The notes under the pieces are model-generated. The model was not told the origin of the DNA. It worked only from the letters and a program-made list of their open reading frames with translations, and did no database searches. A stretch of 64,000 nt of DNA from JAHBNG01 sp039028975 (lineage in GTDB: Bacteria; Chloroflexota; Anaerolineae; Caldilineales; Caldilineaceae): contig JBCCHB010000019.1 of the NCBI GenBank assembly GCA_039028975.1, positions 70,709 through 134,708 of the forward strand, given 5' to 3'. The translations under genes were made by a program, and so were the position numbers. This document shows positions 35,383 to 44,645 of the stretch, one piece after another (position 1 is the first letter of the stretch; every line of letters starts with the position of its first letter).

Positions 35383-35421
35383 GAGTATAAAGTATGAGTA
35401 TAAAGTATGAGTATAAAGTAT
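35383..35421. repeat. 13-bp tandem repeat, three copies
   Basis: GAGTATAAAGTAT occurs three times in a row with no mismatches, with a degenerate fourth unit after it. It lies 33 bp upstream of the Gfo/Idh/MocA start codon and is AT-rich, so it could affect the promoter there. Confidence 0.75.
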
Positions 35422-35495
35422 GATTATGAACTGTGAGTATTTGATGTTAATTGTGGGGCTAAAATGGAATCATATCATAAGTTTGTCTTTTAAGT

Positions 35496-35582
35496 TATAC
35501 TTCGCTCCGTTTGAAAATCCCGGTTTGGCTACGCTTTTAGAGCTGTGCAAACGTACAGTATTCAAATCGACAGCACTATAAT
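35496..35582 (+). repeat. dispersed hairpin repeat, family A (diverged copy)
   Basis: Starts TTATACTTCGCTCCGTTTG and ends TCGACAGCACTATAAT. The central ACGCTTTTAGAGC corresponds to ACTCTGGTAGAGC in other copies. Stem pairing is weaker here, so this copy looks decayed. Confidence 0.7.
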
Positions 35583-35659
35583 ACTGTTGACATATCAAGC
35601 AAAATCTGATACGCTGCTAGTACTTTTCCCCCCATATGGCAAAGACCGACAACAACATC

Positions 35660-35745
35660 TATACTCAGCTCCGTTTGAAAACACGAGTTGGTCACTCTGG
35701 TAGAGCATCGGGAAACTCTTGTTTTCAAAACGACCGCAGTATAAT
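35660..35745 (+). repeat. dispersed hairpin repeat, family A (full copy)
   Basis: Starts TATACTCAGCTCCGTTTG and ends AACGACCGCAGTATAAT. GTTTGAAAACACGAGTT pairs with AACTCTTGTTTTCAAAAC around the core ACTCTGGTAGAGC. Both ends match the 11477-11563 copy while the stem differs. It lies about 138 bp upstream of the sugar-binding lipoprotein gene. Confidence 0.8.
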
Positions 35746-35882
35746 TTGCGTAAAGCTCATATCACCTACCATCAAATCTGGTGTCCATAAATGTAGTTTC
35801 CCCAGTTAAGATAGCAGTAGCAATCATACCTCAACATCACATTTAATTTGTTTGATTTTGACGATTCCATAGGAGGAAAGTA

Positions 35883-37286
35883 ATGCAATCGCAACAATTT
35901 AGCCGTCGTTCATTTCTAAGGCTTTCATCAATGGTCGCAGCGGGTGCCGCATTAGCCGCCTGTGCGCCAGCGGCTGCTCCAGGTGGTGGTGCGGATGGCT
36001 CTGGTGCTTCGCCTGCTGCAGCCAAGATCGAGCTAACTTATACAACCTGGGGGGAAGGCGTTGTCCCAGGAAGTGCTCCCCCTAGACATGATCCGTTCTT
36101 AGAAGAGCATCCCGATGTAGACATTAAATACTATAGCTACCCTGACTATGATCAGAAACTCTATCTCATGCTCGCTTCTGGTGATATGCCTGATGTTTTC
36201 CGTACCCAGGATGAGCCATTCTTGCTCAACGTCAAACGCTCCATCTATCTAAATCTCGATTCATATATTGAAATAGATGGAGATAAATTTAATCAGTCAG
36301 AATTTTATCCTGGCACTTGGGAAACATTTAAGTATGATGAAGCCAGTGAAGTCTTTGGTGAAGGTAGCCAATGGGCCATCCCGAATACAGGTGGCTGCAT
36401 TCTCTGGATTGCCAATAAAGATGTCTTTGCTAATGCGGGCGTTGATTTCCCTGAGAACAACGGCTGGGATTGGACGACGGATGAATTCATCGAAATTGGT
36501 AAGCAAATTGCAGATGTGAACGACGATGGCAGTATCAATACAGCCTTCTTCCCATGGCCCGGCGGCGTTTACAACATGCCACAAGTATGGACCATGGATG
36601 CTGAATATTTTACCCCAGATAAGAAAACTTGTCTCCTGGGTGAACCGGAGTCACTTACTGCACACCAATGGCTATGGGACATCATCCATACTCACAAACT
36701 AACTTCGGTTTCTGGTGTAGAGCAGACCGGTATGTCTAGCTCGGAACTGCTAATCTCTGGCAAATTGGCCATGCAGATTACTGGTCCATGGGGCCGCAGA
36801 CCTTACTACGAGGCCGGCGACGAATTTGCCGAATCATGGGACTTTTTACATGTTCCCAAGAATTCTGCCAGCGGCAATCGTGGTACGCGTCAAACATGGG
36901 ATGGCACTGCGATTAGCCCACAGACAGAGCATGCTGACATTGCTTGGGAAGTTGTAAAATTCCACGCGGGCGAATGGTTCATCGAGCAGACAGTGGCGGA
37001 AGGTGCCCATGGTTCATCTCGCATTGCGGTTGCCGAAGGCGAATTCTTTGGAGCCAATGATGCCACACCGCAGACAGAGCAGGTCTATAACGACGCCCTC
37101 GAGTACGCTCGTCTTCAACCCATCACTGAGTACTGGGGCCAGCAGTGGGACATCATCGGCCACTATTATGATCTGATGTACAACCCAGAAATCGCCATGA
37201 CACCAGAAGAAGCCTGCCCAGCCATGGCTCAGGATGTACAGGTTCTATTGGATACGGGTGAAATGCCTGCGAGTTATACGATTTAA
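35883..37286 (+). CDS. sugar ABC transporter substrate-binding lipoprotein
   Basis: A 467-residue extracytoplasmic solute-binding protein of the family 1 (carbohydrate) type. The N-terminus combines a twin-arginine motif (SRRSFLRL) with a lipobox ending at Cys27 (LAAC), so it is probably Tat-exported and lipid-anchored. Later motifs such as DMPDVFRTQ and the aromatic-rich middle fit sugar binding. AGGAGG at 35872-35877 precedes the ATG. It is first in an operon with two permeases; no ATPase gene is in the cluster, so a shared MsmK/UgpC-type ATPase is likely encoded elsewhere. Confidence 0.93.
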   Translation: MQSQQFSRRSFLRLSSMVAAGAALAACAPAAAPGGGADGSGASPAAAKIELTYTTWGEGVVPGSAPPRHDPFLEEHPDVDIKYYSYPDYDQKLYLMLASGDMPDVFRTQDEPFLLNVKRSIYLNLDSYIEIDGDKFNQSEFYPGTWETFKYDEASEVFGEGSQWAIPNTGGCILWIANKDVFANAGVDFPENNGWDWTTDEFIEIGKQIADVNDDGSINTAFFPWPGGVYNMPQVWTMDAEYFTPDKKTCLLGEPESLTAHQWLWDIIHTHKLTSVSGVEQTGMSSSELLISGKLAMQITGPWGRRPYYEAGDEFAESWDFLHVPKNSASGNRGTRQTWDGTAISPQTEHADIAWEVVKFHAGEWFIEQTVAEGAHGSSRIAVAEGEFFGANDATPQTEQVYNDALEYARLQPITEYWGQQWDIIGHYYDLMYNPEIAMTPEEACPAMAQDVQVLLDTGEMPASYTI

Positions 37287-37295
37287 TAAAGTAAT

Positions 37296-37374
37296 CGGTA
37301 GGTCGGTAGGTCAGTAGGTCAGTAAATTCGGTCATCCAATTACGAATTACCGACCACCGACCACCGACCACCAA
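37296..37374 (+). promoter_or_regulatory. complementary tandem repeats forming an intercistronic hairpin
   Basis: The left arm (37296-37324) has repeated GGTAGGTC/GGTCAGTA units and the right arm (37349-37374) repeats ACCGACC three times. The arms can pair imperfectly. It occupies the gap between the abundant binding protein and the first permease, where hairpins often lower downstream expression. The regulatory role is inferred. Confidence 0.55.
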
Positions 37375-37384
37375 TTCACCAACT

Positions 37385-38320
37385 ATGGCTGCAACTGCTC
37401 CAACTCTCCCACGTAAATCTCTAATCCAGCGCCTATTGAACCCTGGTTTAACATGGTCCGAATATATTTGGGCTTACATTTTTGTCTTACCATGGCTCAT
37501 TGGATTTCTCTCTTTTATTGCTGGGCCGATGTTGGTTTCGCTATATCTCTCCTTTACAAAGTATGATCTGGTGATGGCTCCGTGGGTAGGGCTGGCAAAC
37601 TGGGAACGGCTCTTTCAAGATGGCCTAATGCGCAAGTCTCTCTGGAATACCGGATACTATGTGCTCATTGGGGTACCGCTCAATACAATAGAGGCTCTCT
37701 GGGCTGCGATTCTTTTGACTCGGCCTATTCGAGGGCAGAATTTTTTCCGCACGGCTCTTTACATTCCGTCTGTTGTTCCTGGCGTTGCCAATATTATTCT
37801 CTGGCTTTGGCTGCTCAACCCTGACTTTGGTCTGGTGAATTCGATTCTTAGCTCGTTTGGTATTGAAGGGCCGCTTTGGTTCCAATCTGTAACTTGGTCT
37901 AAGCCCTCCTTTATTTTGATTACCCTCTTCAGCGTTGGCACCCAAATGGTCATCTTTGTGGCTGGCATCAAAAATATCCCCCAGTCACTTTATGAAGCAG
38001 CCGAAATTGATGGTGCGGGTCGCTGGGGTTCATTCCGCCACATTACCGTACCCATGCTAAGCCCTGTCATCTTCTTCAATCTGGTCGTCTCCATGATTGG
38101 GGCATTTCAGGTCTTCACAAGTGCCTTTATTGCGACTGATGGTCGAGGCGGACCTGTCGAGTCGACACTCTTCTATGTACTTTATCTATACAAAAACGCT
38201 TGGCTCTACTTCAAGATGGGCTACGCTTCCACTTTGGCTTGGCTGCTCTTTTTAATTGTTGTGGCCATGACAGGTATTCAATTCTGGATTGCGCGTCGGT
38301 GGGTTCACTACGAAGCATAG
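37385..38320 (+). CDS. sugar ABC transporter permease (MalF/UgpA type)
   Basis: A 311-residue inner-membrane permease with six predicted helices. The cytoplasmic EAA loop, which contacts the ATPase, reads SLYEAAEIDGAGRWGSFRHITV. It forms the transmembrane pore with the next gene product. The transported sugar is not identifiable. Confidence 0.93.
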   Translation: MAATAPTLPRKSLIQRLLNPGLTWSEYIWAYIFVLPWLIGFLSFIAGPMLVSLYLSFTKYDLVMAPWVGLANWERLFQDGLMRKSLWNTGYYVLIGVPLNTIEALWAAILLTRPIRGQNFFRTALYIPSVVPGVANIILWLWLLNPDFGLVNSILSSFGIEGPLWFQSVTWSKPSFILITLFSVGTQMVIFVAGIKNIPQSLYEAAEIDGAGRWGSFRHITVPMLSPVIFFNLVVSMIGAFQVFTSAFIATDGRGGPVESTLFYVLYLYKNAWLYFKMGYASTLAWLLFLIVVAMTGIQFWIARRWVHYEA

Positions 38321-38344
38321 TATATTTACAGGAGACGTTAACCA

Positions 38345-39247
38345 GTGGAGTTATCTGCATCACAACCAGTCGTTCCGGTATCGAAACAGCGAAACGGTTG
38401 GCTTCAGTCACGTTCTGGCCAAGCATTTGCGTTGAATACCGTCACCTACATTTTGCTCATTGGTTGGTCGATTGTCTTTATGTTTCCACTAATCTGGATG
38501 GTTTCCACATCGCTCAAGGTCACGGGACAGGAATTCACCTATCCCCCAGAGCTTTGGCCTCGACCTTTTTCCTGGATCAACTATCCTGATGCACTGACCG
38601 CTCTTCCCTTCCACATCTACTTCAAGAACACGATGATCATTGTTGTAATGCGGATGCTTGGCGCGCTGATTACCTCCTCTATGGCTGCTTACGCCTTCGC
38701 CCGAATGCGTTTTCCAGGGCGCAACATTCTCTTCTCTTTGGTTCTTTCCGTCATGATTCTGCCAGAGATGGCAACGTTGGTACCGACCTATATCCTCTTC
38801 AATGAACTGGGCTGGATTGACACGTTACGACCGCTCTTTGTCCCTTTCCTCTTTGGAGGGTCAGCCTTCTTTGTCTTCCTGCTGCGTCAATTCTTCCTCT
38901 CCATTCCCATGGAATTGGAAGACGCGGCCAAGATCGATGGAGCGTCCTACTGGCGCATCTTCTGGCAGATCATCATGCCGTTGGCCACACCGGCGTTGGG
39001 AACAGTTGCCATCTTCACCTTCATCGGTGCCTGGAACGACTTCGCTGGCCCCCTAATTTATCTCCAATCAGATGAGATGAAGACCCTTGCCCTTGGTGTC
39101 TACACCTTCCGTGGTCTTTACCACACCCAGTGGAATGTCCTCATGGCGGCCAGTATGACCATGGTTGTGCCGGTGCTGCTGGTCTTCTTCTTCGCCCAAC
39201 GCTTCTTTATCGAGGGAATCTCAACAACTGGTTTTGGTGGGCGTTAA
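38345..39247 (+). CDS. sugar ABC transporter permease (MalG/UgpE type)
   Basis: A 300-residue permease with six helices. Its EAA-type loop is MELEDAAKIDGASYWRIFWQI. The GTG start at 38345 follows AGGAG by 10 nt, 24 bp after the first permease. It partners that permease in a carbohydrate importer of the CUT1 type. Confidence 0.93.
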   Translation: MELSASQPVVPVSKQRNGWLQSRSGQAFALNTVTYILLIGWSIVFMFPLIWMVSTSLKVTGQEFTYPPELWPRPFSWINYPDALTALPFHIYFKNTMIIVVMRMLGALITSSMAAYAFARMRFPGRNILFSLVLSVMILPEMATLVPTYILFNELGWIDTLRPLFVPFLFGGSAFFVFLLRQFFLSIPMELEDAAKIDGASYWRIFWQIIMPLATPALGTVAIFTFIGAWNDFAGPLIYLQSDEMKTLALGVYTFRGLYHTQWNVLMAASMTMVVPVLLVFFFAQRFFIEGISTTGFGGR

Positions 39248-39256
39248 AGTATCCCT

Positions 39257-39961
39257 GTGTCTACCTCATATATCGAACCACTCATCCACCTCCTAAAATC
39301 CAACGCCAATCCAGAAGAGGCCAAGGCAATGTCTGCGTACATGCGCGAACAATTTCCTTTTCTGGGCATCAAGAGTCCCGAACGCCGAGCGCTTTTTAAG
39401 CAGTTTTTGACCGAAAATGGCCTTCCTTCTGTTGAGTCATTGGAAGAGAGCGTCTGGGCTATGTGGCAGCTTCCGGAGCGGGAGTATCAATATTTGGCTA
39501 TTGGTCTGCTAGAAAAGATGCGCCGCAAGGTGGGGCCAGAGGTTATCGAGCTTTATGAAAAGTTGGTGGTCACCCACGCCTGGTGGGATACGGTCGACGG
39601 CCTGGCTTCAAACATTATTGGTTTCCATTTTGAACGGTTCCCAGATTTGCAGGATCCGTGGATCAGCAAATGGCGAGCATCAGAGGACTTCTGGCTGCGG
39701 CGAATTACCCTCCTCTTCCAGCTACGGTACAAAGACAAGACCGACGTGCCGCTCCTCTTTGCCCTAATTGAAGAGAACCGCGAGTCAAAGGAGTTCTTCA
39801 TTCAGAAAGCCATTGGCTGGGCCTTGCGAGAACATTCCAAGACCGATGGAGACTTAGTTGAAGAGTTTATTGCCAAAACTGAGTTGGCACCATTGAGTGC
39901 GCGCGAGGGGCTGAAGTGGTTGCTGGCACAACGTAAGAAACGTGAAGGAACGGGAAAGTAA
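39257..39961 (+). CDS. AlkD-type DNA alkylation repair protein
   Basis: A 234-residue HEAT-like-repeat DNA glycosylase of the AlkD family, which removes bulky N3/N7-alkylpurines without base flipping. Typical parts are the N-terminal KAMSAYMREQFPFLGIKSPERR, WWDTVDGLASNIIG and WLRRITLLFQL, with an IGWALREHSK helix near the end. The start is GTG at 39257, 9 bp after the permease stop, so it may be transcribed with the ABC operon. The functional link is unlikely. Confidence 0.9.
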   Translation: MSTSYIEPLIHLLKSNANPEEAKAMSAYMREQFPFLGIKSPERRALFKQFLTENGLPSVESLEESVWAMWQLPEREYQYLAIGLLEKMRRKVGPEVIELYEKLVVTHAWWDTVDGLASNIIGFHFERFPDLQDPWISKWRASEDFWLRRITLLFQLRYKDKTDVPLLFALIEENRESKEFFIQKAIGWALREHSKTDGDLVEEFIAKTELAPLSAREGLKWLLAQRKKREGTGK

Positions 39962-39989
39962 CACGCAGGAGTAGATAGGACTCAACCAT

Positions 39990-40544
39990 ATGTCATCAAA
40001 GATCCCTAGCTGGCTGCAACAAGCACAAGATGCTTGGTCTTTTCGCGGGCAGAAGCGCCCTGGCTTTGCCATAGAACCGGGTCCGGGCCAGGAATCAGTC
40101 TGGGACTATCCGCGCCCGCCAGCTATGGTGCCGGACAGTCGCCATGTCATCGTTAAAGCCGGTGATCTTTTGATTGCTGACTCGACTGCTACCATTCGCA
40201 TCTGCGAAACGGCCAGTCCACCAGCCTTTTACATTCCGCCCCAAGATGTCAAGTTGGATTCGCTTGCGGCTGCACCTGGATCCTCCTTCTGCGAATGGAA
40301 GGGTCCAGCCAGTTATTGGCAACTGGCAAGCGGAGGGAGCAATGAACCCATTGGTTGGTCCTATCCCAATCCATTGAGTGGCTCAGAAGCAGTTATGGGG
40401 TTTTTCTCTTTTTATCCAGGACGAGTTGAGTGCTACGTTGATGGTAAGCGGGTTCGTCCTCAAGCGGGCGGTTTTTATGGCGGATGGATTACAGATGAAA
40501 TTGTGGGGCCGTTTAAAGGAGATCCAGGGACTAGTGGTTGGTAG
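39990..40544 (+). CDS. DUF427-domain protein
   Basis: A 184-residue protein dominated by one DUF427 domain. The characteristic blocks are present: SVWDYPRPPAMVPDSRHV, ETASPPAFYIPPQDV, SSFCEWKG, FYPGRVECYVDGKRV and GGFYGGWITDEIVGPFKG. Function is not established; these are small beta-rich proteins common in bacteria and fungi. It follows alkD by 28 bp. Confidence 0.87.
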   Translation: MSSKIPSWLQQAQDAWSFRGQKRPGFAIEPGPGQESVWDYPRPPAMVPDSRHVIVKAGDLLIADSTATIRICETASPPAFYIPPQDVKLDSLAAAPGSSFCEWKGPASYWQLASGGSNEPIGWSYPNPLSGSEAVMGFFSFYPGRVECYVDGKRVRPQAGGFYGGWITDEIVGPFKGDPGTSGW

Positions 40545-40575
40545 AGCAATTACGTTTATTCCATCACTTCAATCG

Positions 40576-41421
40576 TTACGCAACCAATAAAACCGGATCC
40601 AAAACCACGTCAATCAGCGAAGCCGTCAATCGACTCTCCACATCGGGCAAAACCGTCACCCCAGCCTCTCTTCGCTCCAAAAAGGTAATCATCTGAGAAC
40701 TAGATATGCGCTCACTCACTTCGACGATTGTTCTTCCTGAATGCGGCACCGTTGGTGGCTGTGATGACATGGTATAGATAACCAACGTACGTCCGCTCTC
40801 ATCAGCCAATTGACGCGCCAGGTTAAGTGCCCGCTCGGCAGCAGCCGTTCCCGTATAGATGACCTTGATCTCCTTAATATTATCCTGACGAGAGAATCGA
40901 TTGGACCCAAGAGCGGGTAGTAAAATAGGTTGAGTGGTTTTGCTCAGAATTGTTTTGGCTGTCGAGCCAAATTGGCGACGCTGAGACCAACCACTTCTAC
41001 CCAGACTCAAAACAGTTGCTTCCTGAGCAGCTTGGAGCAATTCACCGGTAACATTTCCCTGAGTGACGTGTAACGACCAAGGTACTCTCGATCGACCTGC
41101 CGCCTGTTGTAAGGCCGCACGAATTGCCTCCTCCAGCGCATGAAATTCTCGGCTGATACAGAATTGAGAGAGTGCTCGCGCCGTTGATGAGTATGCACCA
41201 ATCTCCTTGCTAAAGGGCAGAGAACAAAGGCGCTCTAGATCCGTATCCTTTACAAAGACGCCTAAAATTTCTGCATCAAGCAGACGAGCCAAGCTTGCCG
41301 CACCCTCCAATGCCGCCAAACTTTGCGGAGAGGCATCCAGGGCTACAAGAACCCGCTTGGTCGGTGCCTCTGGGAGGAGAGCCGACACTGATGAAACATT
41401 TAAGGTTGTATGTTGGTTCAT
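40576..41421 (-). CDS. universal stress protein-like protein
   Basis: A 281-residue UspA-fold protein. The first domain begins KRVLVALDASPQSLAALEGA and has a late SLGRSGWSQRRQFGSTAKTIL segment like the ATP-binding G-x2-G-x9-G(S/T) loop of UspA proteins. A second, degenerate half follows. Its ATG overlaps the Lon-like gene's stop by 4 bp, so it is translated from the same message and may serve in stress response. Confidence 0.72.
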   Translation of the reverse strand: MNQHTTLNVSSVSALLPEAPTKRVLVALDASPQSLAALEGAASLARLLDAEILGVFVKDTDLERLCSLPFSKEIGAYSSTARALSQFCISREFHALEEAIRAALQQAAGRSRVPWSLHVTQGNVTGELLQAAQEATVLSLGRSGWSQRRQFGSTAKTILSKTTQPILLPALGSNRFSRQDNIKEIKVIYTGTAAAERALNLARQLADESGRTLVIYTMSSQPPTVPHSGRTIVEVSERISSSQMITFLERREAGVTVLPDVESRLTASLIDVVLDPVLLVA

Positions 41422-43838
41422 TCGTTTGACCTATCAAATTCAGCACGTTTGTGGGCAAAATCTGCCAAGCGATCCGCTACACGACGATTTACAGTATCCT
41501 CTGGGTAAATCCCGTCTTCATCGGCTTCACCAGCCGGTACACTCGTTAGAATTTCAATCCCTTCATCAATGGTTGTTACGCCATAAATGTGAAAGTCACC
41601 ATTCGTTACAGCATTAACCACATCTTCTCGCAACATGAGATGCTTGACGTTGGCAATAGGAATCAATACACCCTGCTCTCCCGTCAATCCCCTGGCGTTG
41701 CAGAGATCAAAGAACCCTTCAATCTTCTCATTGACGCCGCCAATGGCCTGCACCTGGCCATACTGATTGACTGAACCTGTCACGGCCAAAGACTGTTTGA
41801 TGGGAATCTCCGCAATGGCCGAAAGCAGTGCATAAAGTTCTGTTGAAGAGGCGCTGTCCCCATCCACGCCACCATAGGATTGCTCAAAGACCAAACTGGC
41901 TGCAAGGGAAAGCGGATGATCAACCGCGTATCGAGCGCCCAAGAAACTAGAGAGAATTAGCACGCCCTTGGTATGAGTTGGGCCGCCCATGGCCACTTCT
42001 CGCTCAATGTCTAGAACCTCGCCCTTGCCCATGCGTACTCGGGCTGTAATGCGGGATGCCTTGCCAAAAGCATACCCTACAAGCCCCAAGACGGCCAACC
42101 CATTGATCTGCCCAACCTGTTCACCATCGGTATCGATCAGAATGGTCTCCCGCAGCACCTGCTCTTGCATCTCCCGATTGATGCGGTCTACTCGACGTAC
42201 CTGGGCATCCAGCGAACCTTGGATGTGGGCACCAGTGATACATTGTGCTCCGTCTTTGCTGGCCCAGTGATCAGCCTCCTCTAGTAGGTCCACAATGGAC
42301 TGGATGTGGGTTGTCAGCTTGGCCGAATCGGAGACCAGTCGGGCGCTATACTCGATGACTCGCTCTACTGCATCCTGGGTCAGACAGCAGAGCCCCTCTC
42401 GTCGGCAAATTGTTCCGATCATGCGGGCGTAAAGCAGTTGGCTCTCGGCAGTTCTGTCAAATGTGTCACTAAAGTCGGCCTGCACTTTGAAGAGAGAGCG
42501 GAAATCTGGGTCAGCAGCCGCTAACATGTAATAGAGGTTTCGATCCCCAAGCAGAATCACTTTGACAGAGAGGGGGATTGGCTCTGGCTCCAACGTAACT
42601 GTACTGGTCAAATTCAGCATCTGAGTGGGCGATTCGATGCGTATTTCCTGATACTGGAGCGCGCGCTTCAACCCCTGCCACGCATAGGCCTGGGTCAGAA
42701 GCTCTCGAGCATCAATAAGTATGTAGCCGCCGTTGGCCTGATGCAGTTGGCCTGGCTTAATCAGGGTAAAATCCGTAATCAGCGCACCCATCTGAGCCAT
42801 CTGCTCAACCCGACCAATGAGGTTAAGGTAGGTAGGGTTGCTCTCAAAGCGTACTGGTGCGCCCGAGCTTTCGCTGCAATCCACCAGCACGTTGACTTGG
42901 TAGCGACGCAGCATCAGAGAGGGGTTCTGATTCGTTGAGGCAAGGGACGGAACTGGGCCACTGGCCTCTCCGCTGCCATCCTCCTTTGTTACCAGAAAAT
43001 CACTGAGATTATCAGAAACGTCTTTTTGAACGGCATCCAGATAGGTCAGTAGATCGGGCAGATTCGCGTACGTCACACGTAAATCTCCCATAGAGTCCGC
43101 AATGACAAAACTAGTAACCTCACGACGGAGTTCACGTATCTGGCCCCGTAACTCTCGCTCCCAACGCGGCACCTGCTGCAAAATTTCCTGAAGCTCTGTC
43201 TGCAATACCTCGACCTCTGCTTGGATGCTCTTCTGTTCATCCTCGGGCAGCTTCTGGAAATCTTCCCCCGATACGACGTTGCCATCCCGCACCGGTGCAA
43301 TCGCCAGGCCCGCTGGCGTTCGTAGCAAGGTTAATTCTTTGCCTTGGGCCTTTTCCCTCAGCGCATTGAGTAGGGTCTGCTGACGTTCGCGAAATTCGGC
43401 TTCCAACACTTGACGGCGGGTATTGTACTCGTCACTATCCAAGGCGGTTGCCAGATCCGTTTGGAGATCGTCAATCAGCCGCTCCATATCCTGCTGGAAG
43501 GTACGCCCCTTTCCAGCAGGCAAACGAAGCGCTTTAGGACGGTACGGTTGGTCAAAGTTGTTGACGTAACACCAGTCACTGGGCGTATCCTCCTGAGATG
43601 CCCGCTCGGTAACAATCCCTCGGGCTAGGGTATGACGCCCAGTTCCCGGCGAACCTAGGACAAAGATATTGTACCCCTGGCGCATTATATCTGCGCCAAA
43701 CTCTAATGCTTCCACCGCTCGTTCTTGACCAACAAAATCTTCTAGCGTTTCCAGATCATCAGTCGTATCAAACCCGCAATCCGAGAGATCACAGGTCGTG
43801 TAAAGCTGTTCAGGTTTGAGTGCCAGATCAATAGACAT
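41418..43838 (-). CDS. LonB-like ATP-dependent serine protease (S16 family)
   Basis: An 806-residue protease with an AAA+ region and a C-terminal Lon proteolytic domain. The P-loop is GSPGTGRH (62-69), a form common in this Lon subgroup. The catalytic Ser662 lies in DGDSASS and Lys705 in GGVNEK. Their 43-residue spacing equals that between Ser679 and Lys722 of E. coli Lon. A long coiled region (~125-235) is inserted after the Walker A motif. It degrades misfolded or regulatory proteins. It precedes the universal stress protein gene with a 4-bp overlap. Confidence 0.9.
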   Translation of the reverse strand: MSIDLALKPEQLYTTCDLSDCGFDTTDDLETLEDFVGQERAVEALEFGADIMRQGYNIFVLGSPGTGRHTLARGIVTERASQEDTPSDWCYVNNFDQPYRPKALRLPAGKGRTFQQDMERLIDDLQTDLATALDSDEYNTRRQVLEAEFRERQQTLLNALREKAQGKELTLLRTPAGLAIAPVRDGNVVSGEDFQKLPEDEQKSIQAEVEVLQTELQEILQQVPRWERELRGQIRELRREVTSFVIADSMGDLRVTYANLPDLLTYLDAVQKDVSDNLSDFLVTKEDGSGEASGPVPSLASTNQNPSLMLRRYQVNVLVDCSESSGAPVRFESNPTYLNLIGRVEQMAQMGALITDFTLIKPGQLHQANGGYILIDARELLTQAYAWQGLKRALQYQEIRIESPTQMLNLTSTVTLEPEPIPLSVKVILLGDRNLYYMLAAADPDFRSLFKVQADFSDTFDRTAESQLLYARMIGTICRREGLCCLTQDAVERVIEYSARLVSDSAKLTTHIQSIVDLLEEADHWASKDGAQCITGAHIQGSLDAQVRRVDRINREMQEQVLRETILIDTDGEQVGQINGLAVLGLVGYAFGKASRITARVRMGKGEVLDIEREVAMGGPTHTKGVLILSSFLGARYAVDHPLSLAASLVFEQSYGGVDGDSASSTELYALLSAIAEIPIKQSLAVTGSVNQYGQVQAIGGVNEKIEGFFDLCNARGLTGEQGVLIPIANVKHLMLREDVVNAVTNGDFHIYGVTTIDEGIEILTSVPAGEADEDGIYPEDTVNRRVADRLADFAHKRAEFDRSNE

Positions 43839-43885
43839 AAGTTGAATTGATGGTGGTTACTCAGAATAAGCTGAGTAACTAATAA

Positions 43886-43922
43886 TTATACTGCGGTCGT
43901 TTTAAAACGGAGCTGAGTATAA
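43886..43922. repeat. emptied copy of dispersed repeat family A (37 bp)
   Basis: On the minus strand this is TTATACTCAGCTCCGTTTT joined directly to AAAACGACCGCAGTATAA. Both ends match the full copies and the whole hairpin interior is missing. Confidence 0.75.
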
Positions 43923-44057
43923 TTTGTGAGTAGTTGAATTTGTGAATAGTTAATGAAACGCCAGAGGCGAATAGGCTCCAGATATTAGGTGGACTCCACA
44001 ATCCTCATTAATCATTCAACAATTCGCAAATTCAACAATTAATTATTCTATTTGTTC

Positions 44058-44585
44058 TTACAAATCGGTTTGAACCGCTTTCCGAATGGCCCCTAATGCC
44101 TCTTTGGCCAACGCCTTGATCTCCTCATCACTGCGATCCTGGATTGGATGGGGAACAAAGACAGATGCTGGGTTAAATCCCAGCGCCTCAGCCTGACTGC
44201 GGGCTGCCGGAATAAACTCGGTTGAGGCCACAAATACGGCTGGAATGCCTCGGCTCTCTAAATTGGTTATGTCGTGCACACTGCACGTTGTACAGGATCC
44301 TCAATCGGCTAGCGCCTCGATGACCACATCGCATTCCGTTGCTAGCTGTTGTTGGAGTGCAATAGGAGCAACTCTGGCGTATGTTGGCTTTTGATAATGC
44401 TGAACCGTTACCCCCTCACCTTGAAGCGCACTGGCAATTTCATTCAAAAATAGATCGCCACGGGGTTTGGAGATATCCAGTAGTCCCACAGTCAACCCCT
44501 TTATAGAGCTCGGGCGCGGGTTACGCTGTCGTTGAGTTGGGATCCGCTCATCAGTTGGATCGAGAAGAACAGTTGATTTGGACAT
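44058..44585 (-). CDS. UGSC-family selenoprotein (in-frame TGA read as selenocysteine)
   Basis: A 175-residue protein reading through TGA at 44301-44303. With TGA as selenocysteine the centre reads ALAD-U-GSCTTCSVHD, the Sec-Gly-Ser-Cys motif of the UGSC (seleno)protein family; relatives with Cys have CGSC. Sec is residue 95. Upstream and downstream parts are in one frame without further stops, and both look like one fold (KGLTVGLLDISKPRGD; RGIPAVFVASTEF). A SECIS-like hairpin begins 14 nt after the TGA. The start follows AAGGAA. It is 60 bp downstream of a thioredoxin-domain gene, suggesting a redox role. An automatic caller would split it in two. Confidence 0.85.
44273..44287 (-). promoter_or_regulatory. 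bacterial SECIS-like hairpin
   Basis: On the minus strand CGTGCA-GTG-TGCACG forms a perfect 6-bp stem with a 3-nt loop. The loop starts with G and lies 20-22 nt after the TGA. A lower 3-bp extension (TGT with ACA) is possible. Distance, loop size and early G fit the known bacterial SECIS rules. Confidence 0.78.
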
Positions 44586-44645
44586 AAGAGAGTTCCTTTA
44601 TGTTTTTTGCTGATGGTCGATTAGTCAATCGTCAACCCTCAATTC

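Noticed and set aside
35688..35708. tRNA D-arm-like sequence (CTCTGGTAGAGC) in family A repeats
   Set aside because: The core resembles a D-arm, but no acceptor stem, anticodon arm or T-arm can be built around it, and the loop is too short.
44301..44303. TGA as an ordinary stop ending a 94-residue protein
   Set aside because: The frame continues without other stops into a matching C-terminal half, the junction gives the UGSC motif, and a SECIS-like hairpin follows. Two independent small genes are less likely.
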